In this document: in pieces, positions 32,934 through 34,124 of the stretch | How the letters are laid out: every line of letters starts with the position of its first letter | Numbering within the stretch: the first letter of the stretch is position 1 | Source of the DNA: Bacteroidales bacterium | GTDB lineage: Bacteria; Bacteroidota; Bacteroidia; Bacteroidales; P3 | NCBI GenBank assembly: GCA_017454015.1 | Contig: JAFTDW010000031.1 | Location: 1 to 34,124, forward strand | Length of the DNA stretch: 34,124 nucleotides | Reading direction: 5' to 3' | Position numbers and translations under genes: made by a program | The notes under the pieces: model-generated | Seen by the model: the letters and a program-made list of their open reading frames with translations, nothing else | What the model was told of the DNA's origin: nothing | The model's database searches: none

Positions 32934-33311
32934 ATGAAGAAGATTATCAACACTCCCAAGGCTCCTGCCGCCATTGGACCCTACAGCCAGGCCGTGCTGG
33001 CCGGCAACACCCTCTACATCTCCGGCCAGGTGCCTATCGACCCCGCCACCGGCAAGCTCGCCGAAGGCGGCATCACCGAACAGACCGAGCAGGTGTTCAA
33101 GAACATCAAGGCCATACTCGACGAGGCCGGCTTCACCTTCGACGACGTGGTGAAGAGCACCTGCCTGCTGGCCACCATGGACTATTTCAAACCCATGAAC
33201 GAGGTCTACGCCAAATACTACGGCCACGACTGCCCCGCCCGCGCCGCCTTCGCAGTGGCAGGCCTGCCCATGGGCGCCATGGTAGAGATAGAGACCATAG
33301 CAGTGAAATAA
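32934..33311 (+). CDS. ridA: RidA family enamine/imine deaminase
   Basis: 125 residues, the normal length for this trimeric cytoplasmic enzyme that hydrolyses reactive 2-aminoacrylate and related enamines made by PLP enzymes. Family blocks are complete: APAAIGPYSQAVLAGNTLYI, SGQVPIDPATGKL, EQTEQVFKNIKAILDEAG, VVKSTCLLATMDYF and CPARAAFAVAGLP, which carries the substrate-binding Arg, ending GAMVEIETIAV. The gene has a promoter-like box upstream and a palindrome downstream, with an acyl-CoA dehydrogenase gene 77 bp further on the same strand; co-transcription with it is possible. Confidence 0.95.
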   Translation: MKKIINTPKAPAAIGPYSQAVLAGNTLYISGQVPIDPATGKLAEGGITEQTEQVFKNIKAILDEAGFTFDDVVKSTCLLATMDYFKPMNEVYAKYYGHDCPARAAFAVAGLPMGAMVEIETIAVK

Positions 33312-33318
33312 CACACTG

Positions 33319-33338
33319 ACAACTTGCAAGTTGTTTAA
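33319..33338 (+). terminator. Palindrome after ridA, possible weak terminator
   Basis: ACAACTTGCAAGTTGT is a perfect 16-base palindrome, followed by TTAATTATT. A hairpin would have about six pairs and a poor T-tract, so termination is probably partial. Confidence 0.4.
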
Positions 33339-33388
33339 TTATTAATCAGAACACTCTGAAACTCAGAGAAATCAGAATACTCAGAAAA

Positions 33389-34124
33389 ATGGATTTCAGC
33401 AACACCAAACAAGAGGAGCTCTTCCTGCAGATGATCAGGGAGTTTGCCGAGAAAGAGGTGAAGCCCCTTGCCGCCGAGGTCGACGAAGAGGAGCGCTTCC
33501 CCATGGAGACAGTGAAAAAGATGGCCAAGATAGGCCTCATGGGTATCCCCATCCCCACACAGTACGGGGGAGCTGGCGGCACCAACATCATGTACGGCAT
33601 GGCCGTAGAGGAGCTGAGCCGCGTATGCGCCACCACCGGCGTGATCCTCTCGGCCCACACAAGCCTCTGCTGCGCCCCCATCATGGAGAACGGCACCGAG
33701 GAGCAGAAAGCCAAATACCTGCCTAAACTGGCCAGCGGCGAGTGGATAGGCGCCTTCGGCCTCACCGAGCCCAACGCAGGCACCGACGCAGCAGGACAGC
33801 AGACCACGGCAGTGCTCGACGGCGACGAGTGGGTGCTCAACGGCAGCAAGATTTTCATCACCAACGGCAGCTACGCCAATGTGTTCATCATCATAGCCAT
33901 GACCGACAAGAGTCTCGGCACCAAGGGCATCAGCGCCTTCATAGTGGAAAAGACCGACCCAGGCTTCAGCATCGGCAAGAAAGAGAAGAAGATGGGTATC
34001 CGCGGAAGCGCCACCACCGAGCTGATCTTTGAGGACTGCCGCATACCCAAGGACCGCCAGCTGGGCCAGCTCGGCAAAGGCTTCGGCCTCGCCATGAAGA
34101 CCCTCGACGGCGGACGTATAGGCA
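33389..34124 (+). CDS. Acyl-CoA dehydrogenase, 5' part only
   Basis: The ATG at 33389 opens a frame that runs past the end of the window (245 codons seen). The product begins MDFSNTKQEELFLQMIREF and matches the short-chain (butyryl-CoA-type) acyl-CoA dehydrogenases, which oxidise acyl-CoA to enoyl-CoA with FAD and pass electrons to an electron-transfer flavoprotein. The N-terminal helical domain, the FAD/substrate block IGAFGLTEPNAGTDA, the beta-domain (WVLNGSKIFITNGSYANVFI) and the start of the C-terminal domain (MKTLDGGRIG) are seen; the catalytic Glu would be beyond the window. It follows ridA by 77 bp, over a leader of short CTCAGAA-type repeats. Confidence 0.92.
   Translation, partial: MDFSNTKQEELFLQMIREFAEKEVKPLAAEVDEEERFPMETVKKMAKIGLMGIPIPTQYGGAGGTNIMYGMAVEELSRVCATTGVILSAHTSLCCAPIMENGTEEQKAKYLPKLASGEWIGAFGLTEPNAGTDAAGQQTTAVLDGDEWVLNGSKIFITNGSYANVFIIIAMTDKSLGTKGISAFIVEKTDPGFSIGKKEKKMGIRGSATTELIFEDCRIPKDRQLGQLGKGFGLAMKTLDGGRIG

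Noticed and set aside
1-34124. tRNA, rRNA, insertion sequence, phage or restriction-modification genes
   Set aside because: None could be recognised on either strand by motif or structure when reading through the window; covariance searches could not be run.

Overview
The window reads as chromosomal DNA of a fairly GC-rich, probably uncultured member of the Bacteroidota, most likely Bacteroidales. Five genes encode secreted proteins ending in type IX secretion (T9SS) sorting domains, either the short type A 'YPNPT' domain or the gliding-motility-associated 'TPNGDG' domain. Several promoters fit the Bacteroidota consensus (TTTG, about 19-20 bp, TAnnTTTG), and starts mostly lack Shine-Dalgarno sequences. 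The housekeeping genes (typA, sufCD, miaB, PASTA protein, rluD, envC-like, anmK, ridA) also fit this group. No rRNA, tRNA, CRISPR array, transposase or phage gene was found.

Layout. 1-3825 (+): the 3' end of one T9SS cargo gene and a complete large cargo protein with CUB, PKD and P-domain-like modules. 3888-8597 (-): typA, a small secreted protein, a uridine-phosphorylase-like gene, and a secreted protein whose Ser/Thr/Gly tail is built from 48-bp tandem repeats. 8769-10449 (-): a fimbrillin-like lipoprotein gene broken by a frameshift. 10722-15056 (-): lipocalin-like lipoprotein, MsbA-type ABC exporter, sufD and sufC; sufB and sufS are not here. 15184-21496 (+): SAM hydroxide adenosyltransferase-like gene, miaB, PASTA membrane protein, T9SS cargo and an RluD-type pseudouridine synthase. 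21493-26793 (-): universal-stress-like protein and a 1430-residue DUF7948/SBBP/PKD cargo protein. 26946-31509: EnvC-like LytM protein (+), then anmK and a leucine-rich-repeat T9SS protein (-). 31510-32323: about 800 bp without a recognisable gene but with divergent promoter-like boxes, a two-hairpin RNA candidate and two tiny membrane ORFs. 32324-34124 (+): an isoprenylcysteine-methyltransferase-like membrane protein, ridA, and the 5' part of an acyl-CoA dehydrogenase gene.

How the genes work together. Two themes recur: surface or secreted T9SS cargo (no T9SS machinery is in the window), and envelope or peptidoglycan upkeep (EnvC-like, AnmK, PASTA, MsbA-like). sufC and sufD serve Fe-S cluster assembly and miaB encodes an Fe-S enzyme, but they lie on opposite strands around a divergent promoter region.

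I see no obvious multi-gene novel defence or biosynthetic system. The best leads are: a palindromic 57-58 bp element present in two unrelated secreted-protein genes at their N-terminal ends; the 31.5-32.3 kb region with a possible small RNA and a 31-residue membrane peptide; a 15-bp perfect inverted repeat before the ABC exporter; the frameshift located at a strong palindrome; and the sufCD pair separated from sufB.
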